From NCBI GenBank assembly GCA_037176725.1, contig JAZBRS010000014.1, forward strand, positions 78,288,501 to 78,352,500: a stretch of 64,000 bases of DNA, in the 5' to 3' direction. Made by a program: the position numbers and the translations under genes. This DNA is from Posidonia oceanica (taxonomy: Eukaryota > Streptophyta > Magnoliopsida > Alismatales > Posidoniaceae). The notes below the pieces were generated by a model. The model searched no databases and was not told where the DNA came from. It saw nothing but the letters and a program-made list of their open reading frames with translations. Below, in pieces: positions 41,445 to 53,584 of the stretch. Numbering within the stretch: position 1 is the stretch's first letter; every line of letters begins with the position of its first letter.

Positions 41445-44400
41445 TGTAGACACCCTATTTTGACAGGCCGGATCGATTGGAACCTTCTGGTGGCTGCTGG
41501 ACCCGAATCTAGACCCAAACCTATACCTTTCTCTCCTTCTTTCCCCTCAAAACAAGCCCAAACTCAACCTAGGATTACCCCCCTTTTTCGAACCTGAAAA
41601 CTGACCAAAATCCACAGGAAAACTCACCCCTGATGACTTAGCAAACCCACCAAAAAGCCTGCGAAATTTCAAATCAGAACCCCTCCCAAAAACCCTAGGA
41701 AACTTAGGCAAAACTACCTTTTTCTACACCTTGAAACCCCTGTAAAACCTTCTCAAAATCAAACCCAAAACTTCAGAGCCAGCTCCTCAAACCCTAGACC
41801 CTACACTTGCCAAGTTTCGCCCCTTTCCGAGACTTTTAGGCCCCCCTTTTGGCCAAATTATCGTTTTCTCTCTCTGAGATTATCGTTTTCTCTCTCCTCT
41901 CTCTCTCCTGATTATCGTCTCTCTTTTCATCCCCTTCTTGCCCTTTTTCTGGCTTGGCTGTGGGCCCCCTTTGTACTTCTATCCCTTCTCTATCTTATTC
42001 CTATTTTTATTTTATTTTTAGCATTTTCCCTGAATTTTAAAAATCATTCCCCTCAAACCTATCTCTTTTCCCTCTATTTCCCTCCTTTTCCCATTTCTTT
42101 CCTCCTCCTCTTTCCCTTTTCCCTCTTTTGCAAAAATCCATAAAAATCCCTAAAAATCTGTAAGACACCAAAACATAAAAGAGACAAATCAGAGTTCTAA
42201 GAAAAACAACTAAAAAACATTAAACAAGCAATTAAAAACTTAAACTTAACTAAATCAAGCTCAAGCATGCAAACTAAAAAATGCAAAACAAACCAAAAGA
42301 AAACGTTGAAAAATCGAGGAAAAAACTAAAATAAAATCAAAACCCACCAAAAGTGAAAACCCCCATCAGAAGAATTAAAAAACAAACCCTAAAAGAAGAA
42401 TTAAAAAATCAAACACTAAAACAAGTAATTAAGGAAGCAAAAGACTTAACTTAGTAAACATAAGAAGAACGACATAAAAACTTAATTAAAAAGGAAAAGG
42501 AAAACACATTTAAAAGACTTAAAAAACACCCCATCAAGCCAGGGAAATCCAACTAAAAATTCCAAGAAAAAAAAAATTAACAAATAAAAGATCAAAACAT
42601 AATTCAAAAGACTTAAGAAAAGAAAACCTTAAAAGATTAAAACTAAAAGCCAAAACCCACTCTAATTAATATAAAAATAAATCCTAAAAATCCTAATTAA
42701 CACCCTAAAATACTTAACAAGAAAACACAATTTTAAAAAACAACTTAAAAGATTCAACAAACACCTAATCAAGTGGAAAACAAATTAAAAACAAAAGAAA
42801 GCCCTAAAACCCTAATCAAGCTCAAAAAACATAAATTAACCCCAAAACAGTCATTAAAAAATCTAATTAAAACCCTAACCCACAACACAATCTTTCTAGT
42901 ATATTTATTTATTTTAATTTTTTTTTTTTTTCTAATTTTATTTCCTTTCTTTTCCCTCTCTTTCTTTCTTTCTTCCTTTTTATTTTTCTTTTCTTCCTTA
43001 CTGGGCCCATCAGCCCGTTTTCCTTTTTTCCTTCTTTTTTTTCAAATTTCCAAGCCCGGCCCACGGCTACAGTGCATCTTCCTCCTTCCCTCCTTCCGCA
43101 CAGTACCGGCCGGTACAGTGCCGCGCGTTTCTTCTCCTGCTGCATCAGTCCTGCCGCAGCAGTGTCGCAGCTCCTGCCACGGCCAGACCTGCGCTCGCAC
43201 GCCTCTGCCGGACCAGACCGGCGTGCGCCGCACCACGTCCGTGCTCCTGCCACCGCCCCCTTGGCATTAATTCGCCATAGCCAGACCTGCAAAAGGGAGG
43301 AGAGATCAGAGCCATAACGGGAGGGGAGGGAGAAGAAAAAGAAGGAACCCAGAAGCATCCCGTAGAGAACGACGGACTCCTATGCGATCCCCAACGAGAG
43401 AGAACCCACAATTCCCTCCGAAAACTCACCCAGAAAGCCAGAACTCCCCTTTCTTCCCTTCCCGGCGAACCAGAGACCAAAACTCCTCCAGAATCGCTCG
43501 GAATTGGCCCCCGAATCTCACCCAAGCTTCCCGCAACACACCCCTCCATTCCACACCAAGAACGAACCCAGCATTTCCCCCGAATCCCGCTGGAAATCGG
43601 CAGAACCCAACTCTCTTCCTTCCCAAAATTCCCGACACCGCAGACCATCTTTCTTCCCCAAACTCTGCCCCGTTACTCACTGAAACACCACCTCCCTAAG
43701 CCACCCGGCCTTCAGCCCTCTCCCTCACCACAGACGAAACCTTCCACCGCAAACACCTACACCAGCATTCTGTCCAAAACCACCACTTCTGCAACTTCAC
43801 TCTCCAAGCCTTCACAAACTCTTTCGACCACCCAGAACCCACCATCGAACCTCCAGCTGCCCACCGGAAGCCTCCGCTCGATCCAGAGAGCAACATACCG
43901 CTCTCCCCACCTCAGACGACTTCTCCTGCACCCAAAAGTGCTATCTTTTCCGCCGGCCCGCGAAGCTTCAGTCCAATCATCCAGAAAGCTCCGGAGGGTT
44001 GCGTAGAGTCGATCCAAACGCTCGCAAGCCGCTGACGACGCCCGCACGCTCCGGACGATCACCGCCGGCATCTGCAGAGCCTACGTGCGTCGGGGAGACG
44101 CTCCGGACAGCGCAACAGGTATATTCTTCCACCTTTAGTCTCCCCTTCCTCTCCTCTCGCTTTTCCGCCCCTCAAAAGAGGATTCTGCGGTCGTTTTCAC
44201 GAGGTCAGCGCCGCCGCTAACCTTCTTCCCCGACGAGCTCGACGCTCGTCCCGTCGCGCCGAGCTGCAGAACGACCTCCCGTTGGTCGTCCTGGCTCCGC
44301 ACGGTCTCCTGGACTCCAGCCGCGGCCTCCGCTTCCTCCGTCAGCGCCTCCTCTCGCTGGACTGCCTTCAGATCAGTTCAGACCTCCGATGGCTCCTCAG

Positions 44401-46562
44401 CTCCGCTCCAGGCAGTGTCGCTGCTCGCTGGACGTCTCCTGTGCTCCCCCAGAACCTGGCGACCCTCGCCCGCCGGACCACCTCGCCGTCAGCGCCCGCT
44501 AACCCCCTCTGTCGGCCACTGGTAGCAACTGCTACAGTGGCCGACGACCTGCGCTCCCACTGTAGCAAAATTTCTTCTTACCTAGCTATTTTGCCCTAAA
44601 AATTGCTTTTTTGGTTTCAGTTTCCAATTATTTGCATTCTGGTCCTTATTTAATTAAATCTGCAATGTTTATGATCTGAAATCATGCTAAATTGCATTAA
44701 CTACTTGTGTTTCTCTGTATTTGCCCTTTAGTCCGTTTACTGTGCTCTTCAGTTATAAAAAATTATGCTTTAGCCCTCCTGTTTTCAATTATTGCATATA
44801 GGTCCTGCAGTAGATCATTTCATTTAAATGCATTAACTTTACCATACAATATTGCATTCTGTGCCCCTGCATTTAGCTGCTTTTGCATCTCAGTCCACTG
44901 CACTGTAGAACTTAGGATTTATTTTTTTATTTTGGTTGCTGCATTGCATTTTATCCCTTCTGTTTTCTCATTTTTGTATCTAGGTCCATCTAAATGCACA
45001 GTAGCCATTTTGCATGCATTTTAGCATATTACATTGCATTTTTCTCCCTGCATCTTTTAAAAATTGCATGTCAGTCCACAGACCTTGATTTCAGTGCATA
45101 TTTTGCATATTAAATTGCATTCTTGACCTTGCATGATTTGGAAATTACACATAGGTCCTTTGCATCATTATAAAATCATTTAAAATGCCTGTTTTGCCGC
45201 TTCTTTGTCTTGCACCGTTTTGCGTGCAGTTCTGTTTTCTCGCACCGTTTTGCGTGCTGCTTCTTTGTTTTGCATCGTTTTGCGTGCCCTTTGATTTTCT
45301 TGCTCCGTTTTGCATGCAGTTCTGTTTTCTCGCACCGTTTTGCATGCCGCTTCTTTGTCTTGCACCGTTTTGCGTGCAGTTTCGTTTCCCCGCACCGTTT
45401 TGCGTGCTACTTCTTTGTTTTGCATCGTTTTGCATGCAGTTCTGTCTTCTCGCACCGTTTTGCGTGCCGCTTCTTTGTTTTGCATCGTTTTGCGTGCCCT
45501 TTGGTTTTCTTGCTCCGTTTTGCGCGCTTCTTCTTTATTTTGCATCGTTTTACGTGCCCTTTGATTTTCTTGCTCCGTTTTGCGTGCAGTTCTGTTTTCT
45601 CGCACCGTTTTGCGTGCCCTTTGGTTTTCTCGCTCCGTTTTGCGTGCCCGTTGGTTTTCTTGCTCCGTTTTGCTTGCAGTTCTGTTTTCTCGCACCGTTT
45701 TGCGTGTCGATTCTTTGTCTTGCACCGTTTTGCGTGCCTTCCCGTTTTCTCGCTCCGTTTTGCGTGTCCTTTGGTTTTCTTGCTCCGTTTTGCGTGTCAA
45801 TCTCGTTTCTCGCATCGTTTTGCGTTCTCGCTTCGTTTCTCGCTCTGTTTTGCGTGTTTTGCGTTGTTTCCCCTTGCATGTCGCTTGCATTGCCTGTTTT
45901 CCCCGCTGTTTTGTTTTATCGCCCGCATTTGCATATAGGGCTGTGATGCTTACTGCCTGGAGTTCTCACGAGCCAGGTTTCGCCCGGTTCGGAACACAGA
46001 CAGCGTTGCTGAGCGCTTAGACAGCACGTTTACTTCCTTGCTTTGCATCTCTCCACTTAGAGCATACCTTGAGCATTCATTTAGGCATTCATAGGCACAT
46101 AGACATTCAATCCTGCATTTCCCTGCGTATGCGAGCGTAAGCCTAGAAAGACCGATTCTCGGGCGTGTCGGGGGTGCCTAACACCTTCTCCGCACGTAAC
46201 AGGAGTCCTTACCCTCTCTTGGCCTGCAATGACCATATCGCCCTTATCCTAGGCACGAGTTACATCATCTGCATTCATTTGCATCTTATTGCTTCTGCAT
46301 TGCCTTGCATCGCATCTTTTGCTTGGTTTTGCGTGATTATTCACGCATTTCCCCGATTTTCCTTGTCTCCCGATCTAATAGACTTGGTGGCGACTCCGAT
46401 TTTGTCTTATCTTCTTCTTTTCTTTCCCTTTTTCTCTCTTTTAAATGTTTTCGAGTTAGGTTTTCCTTCTCGGACATAGCCGCTTATAGTGAGCCTGATT
46501 CCGATCGGTGCACGCGAGCTTTGTCAACGTGCATGGACGATCTGAACACCGGGATTACTACA
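41445..46562 (+). repeat. 5' LTR of element C (5118 bp)
   Basis: Starts TGTAGACACCC and ends GGGATTACTACA, one base before the PBS. The first 2.4 kb match 61593-64000. Zones resemble the A and M LTRs, but the segment between the GCAT-rich zone and the 30-bp repeats is shorter, and the last 170 bp contain about 40 bp (CACGCGAGCTTTGTCAACGT region, 46510-46555) absent from A and M. Confidence 0.95.
45190..45860 (+). repeat. 30-bp minisatellite inside the C LTR (about 22 copies)
   Basis: Unit CGCACCGTTTTGCGTGC plus a variable 13 bp. The period of 30 keeps three frames open on both strands, which creates ORFs of over 230 codons that are not genes. A and M have only a short, irregular version of the same words in the matching position. 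Confidence 0.94.
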
Positions 46563-46563
46563 G

Positions 46564-46583
46564 TGGCGACTCCGCTGGGGATG
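46564..46583 (+). other. Primer-binding site of element C (tRNA-Arg type)
   Basis: TGGCGACTCCGCTGGGGATG, one base after the LTR; about 18 of 20 positions complement the 3' end of plant tRNA-Arg(ACG). A shorter copy of the same word lies inside the LTR at 46388. Confidence 0.9.
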
Positions 46584-47936
46584 CTAGACTCCGGCTTTCG
46601 CCTTCGCTTTCGTTCGCTTGGGATTTGCCTTCCATGTTTGCCTTTATGCCCTTTGCCTTGCTTTTGCTTTGCTTGTCTGCCTGTCTGTTTGCCTTTGTGT
46701 TTCCTTTGCCTGTTTTGCCCATTTTCCTGTGCAAACACCTAGCAAGTCGCCTCGTGGTTACTTTGCTTAGGTTTTGCACCCCCCTTGGCCGCCCTTTCCT
46801 TGGTTTTTTTTGCTCTGCTTTGTCTAACTTGCTTGTTTGCTTGCCTTTTCCTTGCCTCTATTCTTATTCGCTTTACAGCCTACCTATCTTTACTCTCCTT
46901 GTCATATTTGCTTATTATTGCTTTATTTCCTGCATAATGCATGACTACATACTTGTTTGGCAACAACACATGCCTTTTGAATGATGAATGTTTACTTTCG
47001 CACGCTTGCTATGTCACTACACACACACATGTTCTGTATATATGCATTTTGTCCTGATGAATGCTTTCCCTTCACCATCATGCTCATGAACACTCGCACA
47101 TGCCATGCACCTGCCTTTTGTTTTGTTGTATGTTGATTGCTTGCCATGATTGATTGATTTTCTTCCCTTTCGCACAATGCCATGCCTAGGATAGTAGAGA
47201 CTGATTGCTTTTTCTGTGGTTAATTAAAAACGGCAAGTAAAAATAAGATCTAAGGTAACTAGAGCCATCAACACACTTCCACCCTCTTGGAGTTAATAAA
47301 ATACGCAAGATAAAAAACTCTAATCATTCGCATGAAGCATCATATAGGGCATGCATCTTCTCATCTGAGTCCACCTATCAGTTTGCGAAGGATGGTCCCG
47401 GCCTCTCACCGAGATGCTTTGGCATGGTGTGAGTCGGTCGGTCTGTCCCCCCTTGTCTGGGGTCATGTCGGTGTTAGTGGAGGGTACTTCCTACGCTTAG
47501 GCGAGGTTGAGGCCACCAACGCACCACCCTGTCATTACCTGAGCTTTGGGCCGGGAGTTAGACAGGGGGCCTACTTTTCTGACTTGAGTCGGTGACCCGT
47601 ACACTTGTGGATATCCGGAGTAGACTACCAGCTAGGGAACACTAGATTGGTGAGAGAGAGAGCATGCTAGAGAGCATACATGTCATTCACGCCATAACTT
47701 AATGCATTTTGCATTTCTTCTTTTTTAACCCTAGTTTCCTGTTGTGTCTTTAACAGAGTTCAGTAAGCGATCTCCTTAGCCGGAGCTCAGGTTCCTCCCC
47801 TTGCTGACATCTCTGCTGAGACACCCGTGCTCGACCATCTCTTTCTGAGCTACTCGTCTTTGCGAGCATAGCTCCTCGTAGAGCCCGTCCCCTTTTCCCT
47901 CGTCGCAGTCCCATTTTGACTCACTCTCGATCAGCA
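46584..47936 (+). other. 5' leader of element C with conserved block
   Basis: Untranslated. 47355-47600 is conserved with the M leader and contains GTCTGTCCCCCCTTGTCTGG, which can form a short C/G hairpin, and GAGGCCACCAACGCACCACC. A pyrimidine-rich stretch ending TTTAACAG at 47756 resembles a splice acceptor 180 bp before the gag ATG. Confidence 0.7.
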
Positions 47937-49774
47937 ATGGCCCAGCGCACTGTCGAACCCCCTCTTGCCCTTGCCTCGGAGGTGGTTCCCGCTCCGGCCC
48001 CTCCGGTTCCCGTTTCTAACCCTTCTGTGCCCTCTGTGACGCCAGGATTTTCCCTTCTGTCGTCTGGGGCACCCCAGTTTGCTGTGGGACAGTGGCAGAC
48101 ACTCGCTCCTCCTGATCCGGTCGCCGAGTCTATCTTGATGGCCACTTCTCGTGTTTTGGAGGCACCACTGACCCCACCTTCTCAGGGATTTGTCACTTTT
48201 GACCCCCTTCTGCTGCGGCGACTCTCGCCCTAGGACCCCAATCTCCTGGACAGTCCGGATCTCTTGGCTCTGGCTCCTCGCCGGTACTGCAATTCAGTGT
48301 TCCCACCGACGGGACACCTGAAGAGCAGTACCAGCAACTGATGGACACTATCCAGCGGCTGCAGGGTATAGCTCTATCCGTCCGCCCTCCTTCCCCTCCT
48401 GTTGTTCCTGAGGTTCCTGTGCGGCCTGCTCTCGCACATCTTGCATTGCACTCTACACTTCCGCCTAGACCATCGTCCCAACTGCTCACGGTTCCGACGA
48501 TGGGGGCACGTATCCTGCCTCTTGCATCTGCACCGCACCACACACAGCATGCACCTCTGCCACCTGGTGGCCAGTCATTCGGACTGGTGGGGGCACAGTA
48601 TCTCGTAGGCCCGTCCCCCGGCACCGCCCCGGTACGGCCGCTGATGCTCCATCATCCTGCACCCACCACACAGCATACCATCTATCCTCCCCCTTTGCAT
48701 CAGGCTCAGAATTCTACATGCATCCCTCCTTGCACTCCACCACAGCACGGGTATGCCGGCCATCACCTTGCGTCACCAGGCGATGTGATGGTGGATCCGG
48801 AGGAGCACCTCGGCGCGACCCAATCGGCATATGTGGTCCCTGCCCCCGCTGCCCCATCACCTGTAGTAGCTATTCCAGACCCCATCAACAACAGGATGGA
48901 TGTTCTGGAGAAGGCACTGCGTCTAGTGCAGGGCACGGACCACCAGACCTACCAGTTCCGAGACCTCTACTGTTTCCCAGAGGCGGTACTCCCCCCAAAG
49001 TTCAAAATACCGGACTTTGAGAAGTATGATGGTAGGGGCTGCCCCATAGCCCATCTGAAGGCGTACTGCGGTGATCTCGCCCAACTCCAGGCGGACGAGA
49101 GGTTGCTGATCCGCCTGTTCCAGAAAAGTTTGTCTGGTCCGGCCCTCAAGTGGTTTACCTCGCTTGACATGGCTACGATCAAGACTTGGAACGACCTAAG
49201 CCAGGCGTTCTTGGAACAATACTCCTTCAACCTCAATCTGGTCCCGAAGCGCGCAGACTTGATCGCAACCAAGCAGAATCTGGGTGAGCCGTTCGGGGAG
49301 TACGTCGGCCGCTGGCGTGCCCTTGCCTCGCAAGTTCGAGATAGGCCCTCAGACGAGGAGTCTATCGAGATCATCATAAAAGGGGCACAGCCGTCTACCG
49401 GAGCTTTACTTAGCATCCAACCTGTCATAACCTTCACTGCTTTGATCCGAGCTGGCACTCGCGTAGAGAGTTCGTTGCGGAGTGGCAACTTCCCCGCACT
49501 CTCTGTGCTCGCCAAGCAGGCCCCCGCCAGCAACAACGGCAGTAGCAGCAGCACCATCAACAACAATAGCAGCCTCAACAACAATCGTCCCAAGAGGAAG
49601 GATCCGCCGAAGCCCGTTGTCGCATACGTCGACTCCCCTGCTGCGCCCGTTCGTCTGGCGTCCCGGCCTGCCCCTCCTCAGATCTATTACGCACCTGCAC
49701 CTAGGGCACACCCCACACCATAGATCACTACCAGCGCTCGACCGGTCTATCCTGCCGCACCGGTTCAGCAATGA
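47937..49774 (+). pseudogene. Element C gag, frameshifted and with two stops
   Basis: ATG at 47937 (MAQRTVEPP) is chosen because the M gag starts at the same place. A 1-bp deletion in a C run near 48203-48207 shifts the frame; the rest reads in the second frame to TAG 49721-49723 and TGA 49772-49774. The core shows FRDLYCFPEAVLP, LKWFTSLDMATIKTW, SQAFLEQYSF and GEPFGEYVGRWRALA, all aligned with M. A Ser/Asn-rich stretch follows. The protein would form the packaging particle. The same frame continues without shift into protease and pol, so gag-pro-pol was a single ORF, as reported for Ogre-type elements. Confidence 0.93.
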
Positions 49775-52700
49775 CAATTCCAGAGGCCGAGACGGCCACC
49801 CGTTGAGAAGCGGAAATTCGCCCCACTGGTGGAACCGCTCACTGCCGTCCTCCCGAAGGTTGCATCGCTCCTGAAATTTTCGGAGGTTCGCCTGCCACCA
49901 AACCCACTACCGCATTGGTTTAAGGCGAACCTTTTCTGCGATTTTCATCGAAGCGTCGGGCATTCGACTGATAATTGCTTCACTCTCCGGAATGCTATCC
50001 AGGACCTGATCGAATCGGGAACGATTGTGATCGACACGCACGAGGCATCCACTTCTGCACCATCTCATGCACCTGCATCAGCATCTATCCTAGCTAATGT
50101 TGTCCGCCGACCCCTGCTGGAGCACTCTTATTCAGGAGGCGCAGGGACCTCAGGAATCCACTCTTTGTTTCCTTCCGGATCTCTCACGTCTGTGGTAGAT
50201 CCTTCCGAGCTTATCCATGATGTTTCTACTCCATTTCCAGTCTCTCTCTATCTTGTAGCTGTCACCGGTTCCGAGTCGGGCGTTCATATGATCCGACAGC
50301 GCACCAGGCCGGAGCGTCCTTCTGCATCAGCCGCCATGCTTTCCTGGGCCCAAGCCCCAATACATCTCCTAGCCAGACCTCAGCCAGAGTTCCCCGTACA
50401 CCTATTAGCAAGACCTCAATCCCCACCCAGCTTGCCTTCCCAGCCACCCTCCTATCCATGCCCTCCTCAGCCTGTAGCCCCTCTCGTGCTCGCTGCACGC
50501 GCTCCCGTGGTTATCAACCTAACCCGGGATACCCATCGCGTACCTTACAGCTACGCCACGGAAATGTGTGCGGAAGTGACGCGATCGGGGAGGGTCTACA
50601 GACCTCCGGCACCAGTAGCCAGGCCTAGTCACCCAGAACCAGCGATACCCTTGCCTTTAGTCCAGCCTACAGCCCTACTACCTTCAGGCCAGCCTCTTGA
50701 GTCCACCATAGTTGAACCTATTCCTAAAACCGTACCACCTACTACCAAGAAATGCCAACCTAAAGCCGATATCACTTCCCAGCTCAAAAAGGTTAAAGCC
50801 GACATATCCATCTGGGACCTGATACACACTTCTGCCGAGCATCGCGAGGCTTTCCTTCGCGTGTTCCAAGTCGCCCGTGTGTCCCAAGCCATAGAACCTG
50901 CCGCCTTGCAAAGCATGGTCGGGATGATCGCAGAGCCCCAGGTCATCACTTTCACGAGTGATGAGTTGCCTCCGGCGGGGATTAATCACAACCAACCCTT
51001 GTTCGTCACAGTACAATTCAAGAACTTTCGCATTCCCCTTGCACTGGTCGATAATGGGTCAGGCCTTAACGTCTGTCCCTTGCGAACAGCAACCAAGCTC
51101 GGATTCAAGGCCGAGGACATTACTCCGGCTGTAAAGGGAATGACAGCTTTTGATAATACTCACCATGACGCTCTAGGGATTCTGATTATTCCTCTGATCA
51201 TTGGTCCGGTCACATTCGATGTGGAATTCTACGTCGTCGACTTGGAACCTAACTTCAACTTTCTACTTGGACGCCCTTGGCTCCACAAGCATCAGGTTAT
51301 CCCCTCGACCCTCCATCGCATGATCAAGTTCCGCCGAGGCGACGACGTTATCGTTGTCATGGCGGAGAATTTCGAGAAGGAGCAGATCGAGGCGATTTCC
51401 TCTATCTCTTCGCGAACTGTCCCCTTTGAACCTGAACTTTCGAACGCTTTGTATTGCGTTAATCGGTGCGAGCCGGTTAACTTTTTGCCAGATCTCGAAC
51501 GTGTCAACTTCTTGGCCGTTCATAGCAACCCTTTTCAGATGGTCGAGAACGTCTGTCACAGGTGGGGCTACGTCATAGGGACACCGCTTGGGCGACATGG
51601 CCAGGGAATCGCTGAACCAATCATGGCGGAAGAACGAAGAGACAACGAGGGTCTAGGGTACGACCCTCACACCGATAAAGGCAAGCGCCCGCAAGCGAAG
51701 AGTCAGAGAATGACCATACCTCGGAGCTTGGCTAACTTCACAAGCGCAGGTATCCTGGATTCAAATGCAGTCCAGGCCGTAGTGCAGTCGGAGCCGTGCC
51801 GAAGCTCCCCGCCACCAGAGGAGGACTGGGTCTGCGTTGAGGACTACTACTCGGACGAGGAACAGTCGGGCACAACAGGGACAGTTCAGACTTGCAGTGA
51901 AAGCCAGCATGGCCCAGCAGCACCTCGGTCAGTTTGTTCGATCCTTCCGACCGTAGATCATGAAGCAGTAGATTTGGCAGAACCCTTGGCAGATTTGACA
52001 GTCTTTGATTCTCCTGCAGTCATGTTAGCACCATCAGCACCAACTCAAGCACAGTCAGTCAGCCTACCTGCAACCGCTGTCGCATCAGCACAACTGCCAC
52101 CCTCTCAGGAAGGTCAATCGCTGAGTCCAGTCAGCAGTGTGACTCAGCCCTTCCCAGAAGCCGCATCTCAAGCAATGCAGCCAACTCAATCAGTCACGCA
52201 TTCTCTCGCCGTGGACCGGCGACTTTCATGGCAAGATCCTATGACATCAGAGGCCGTGCTCTCGTCATCATCATCAGTCACGGAGAACCAACTAAGCATC
52301 ACGGTCTCCCGGCCCTCGGACCTTCAAGAGAACACCTCTGCCCATCCTCTGACAGCAGCAGTCACTCTGGCAGCCTATCCATCTGCAATCCCTCTGACTA
52401 GACCATCTGGGCCTCCCTTGCCGAGGCTGTCGCAATCAGGCGCGCCCATGACTCAGAACATACAAGTACCAGAGACAACAATCCATCTTGCAGCCGAGCT
52501 AGCGCCACAGGCCCTCGGCGCCTACTATGTCGATTCACCCTCGGATGAGGAAGAAGGAGGGGCGATAGAAACCCAGGTCGATTCATGGATGTCTGATTTA
52601 GAGCTGCTTTATCAAGAACAGCTCGAATCCATAGTGGAAGACCTGGCACAGCACCAAGCCGCAGAAAGGAAAGGAAAAGCTGTAGTTACGGATCCTCCTC

Positions 52701-53566
52701 TGCGAGAGAGCCACACCTCCATCATGGCCCTGGAAGAAAACTCAAGAGTGTCGGACTCCTCTAGACCCGATGAGCTCATTACCGTTCAACCCGAAGGTGG
52801 ATCTAGTTGGCTTGTGCAGCACATGCCTCATTCGGGGAGGATAGCGAGCGGCAGTATCCAAGTCAGTCGCCAGTCTGACATGCCCTCCACAAGCATGTTA
52901 GCAGACTCAGAAGAAGAGACACCAGCAGATCACGCAGCAGCAGTAACAGGACAGAAAGCAGAATCAGTGACAGAGTTGTCAGAAGTTTCAGTAGCAAAGT
53001 TATCAGCAGTATCAGTCACAGAGCAAGCAAGGCCTTCAGCAGTGTCAGCAAAACATGCAGCGATATCATCAGCAGTAGGACGGACAGAGGAAGCCATCAG
53101 GGCAGAGGTCGCACACCGAAGATACAGAAACACTCGGGTAGGTGTGACCATCCTGAGGCGTCACCAGGGTCAAGAAGTGGAACTTCTACACTCCTTCGAT
53201 GTGACAAACCCCACTTTCGAAAAGGAGATCCTCTCAGAACTTGTTGCATACGGAGAGGAAGATAATACAGGCGAGGATGAGAATGATGACCCATCACCTG
53301 AGTTCCGGCCCTATGATGACGACCCAGAAGGTCCCAACCTGCATGTTGAGGAAGAAACGGAGGTCATTAACCTCGGCACGGCCAAAGAAACTAGAGAGGT
53401 TCGCATCAGTGCCCTACTATCACCCCAAGTCAGAATAGAGTTCATCGCGTTCTTGAAAGAGTACGCAGACGTCTTCGCCTGGACTTATGAAGACATGGTT
53501 GGCCTTGACGTCGAGATAGTGGTCCACAACTTACCCCTGAAGCCGGACGCCAAGCCAGTAAAGTAG
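49775..53566 (+). pseudogene. Element C polyprotein: gag C-terminus, protease, G-patch-like segment, linker
   Basis: Open for about 1260 codons between TGA 49772-49774 and TAG 53564-53566. It begins with the gag end (FCDFHRSVGHSTDNC near 49936-49980, knuckle-like without full CCHC), then a Pro-rich linker. A conserved segment (near 50755-50915, LKKVKADISIWDL) and the protease follow, with LVDNGSGLNV (Asp at 51049-51051) and LLGRPWLH. The G-patch-like WGYVIGTPLGRHGQGI lies near 51564, with GLGYDP after it. A long Ser/Ala/Gln-rich linker leads to RT. Read against element A the whole segment aligns, and element A carries its own extra TAG in the linker. Confidence 0.92.
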
Positions 53567-53584
53567 AAACTGAGAAGATGGTGA

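Noticed and set aside
45185..45946. ORFs of over 230 codons on both strands in the C LTR
   Set aside because: Produced by a 30-bp tandem repeat whose length is a multiple of three; several frames are open at once.
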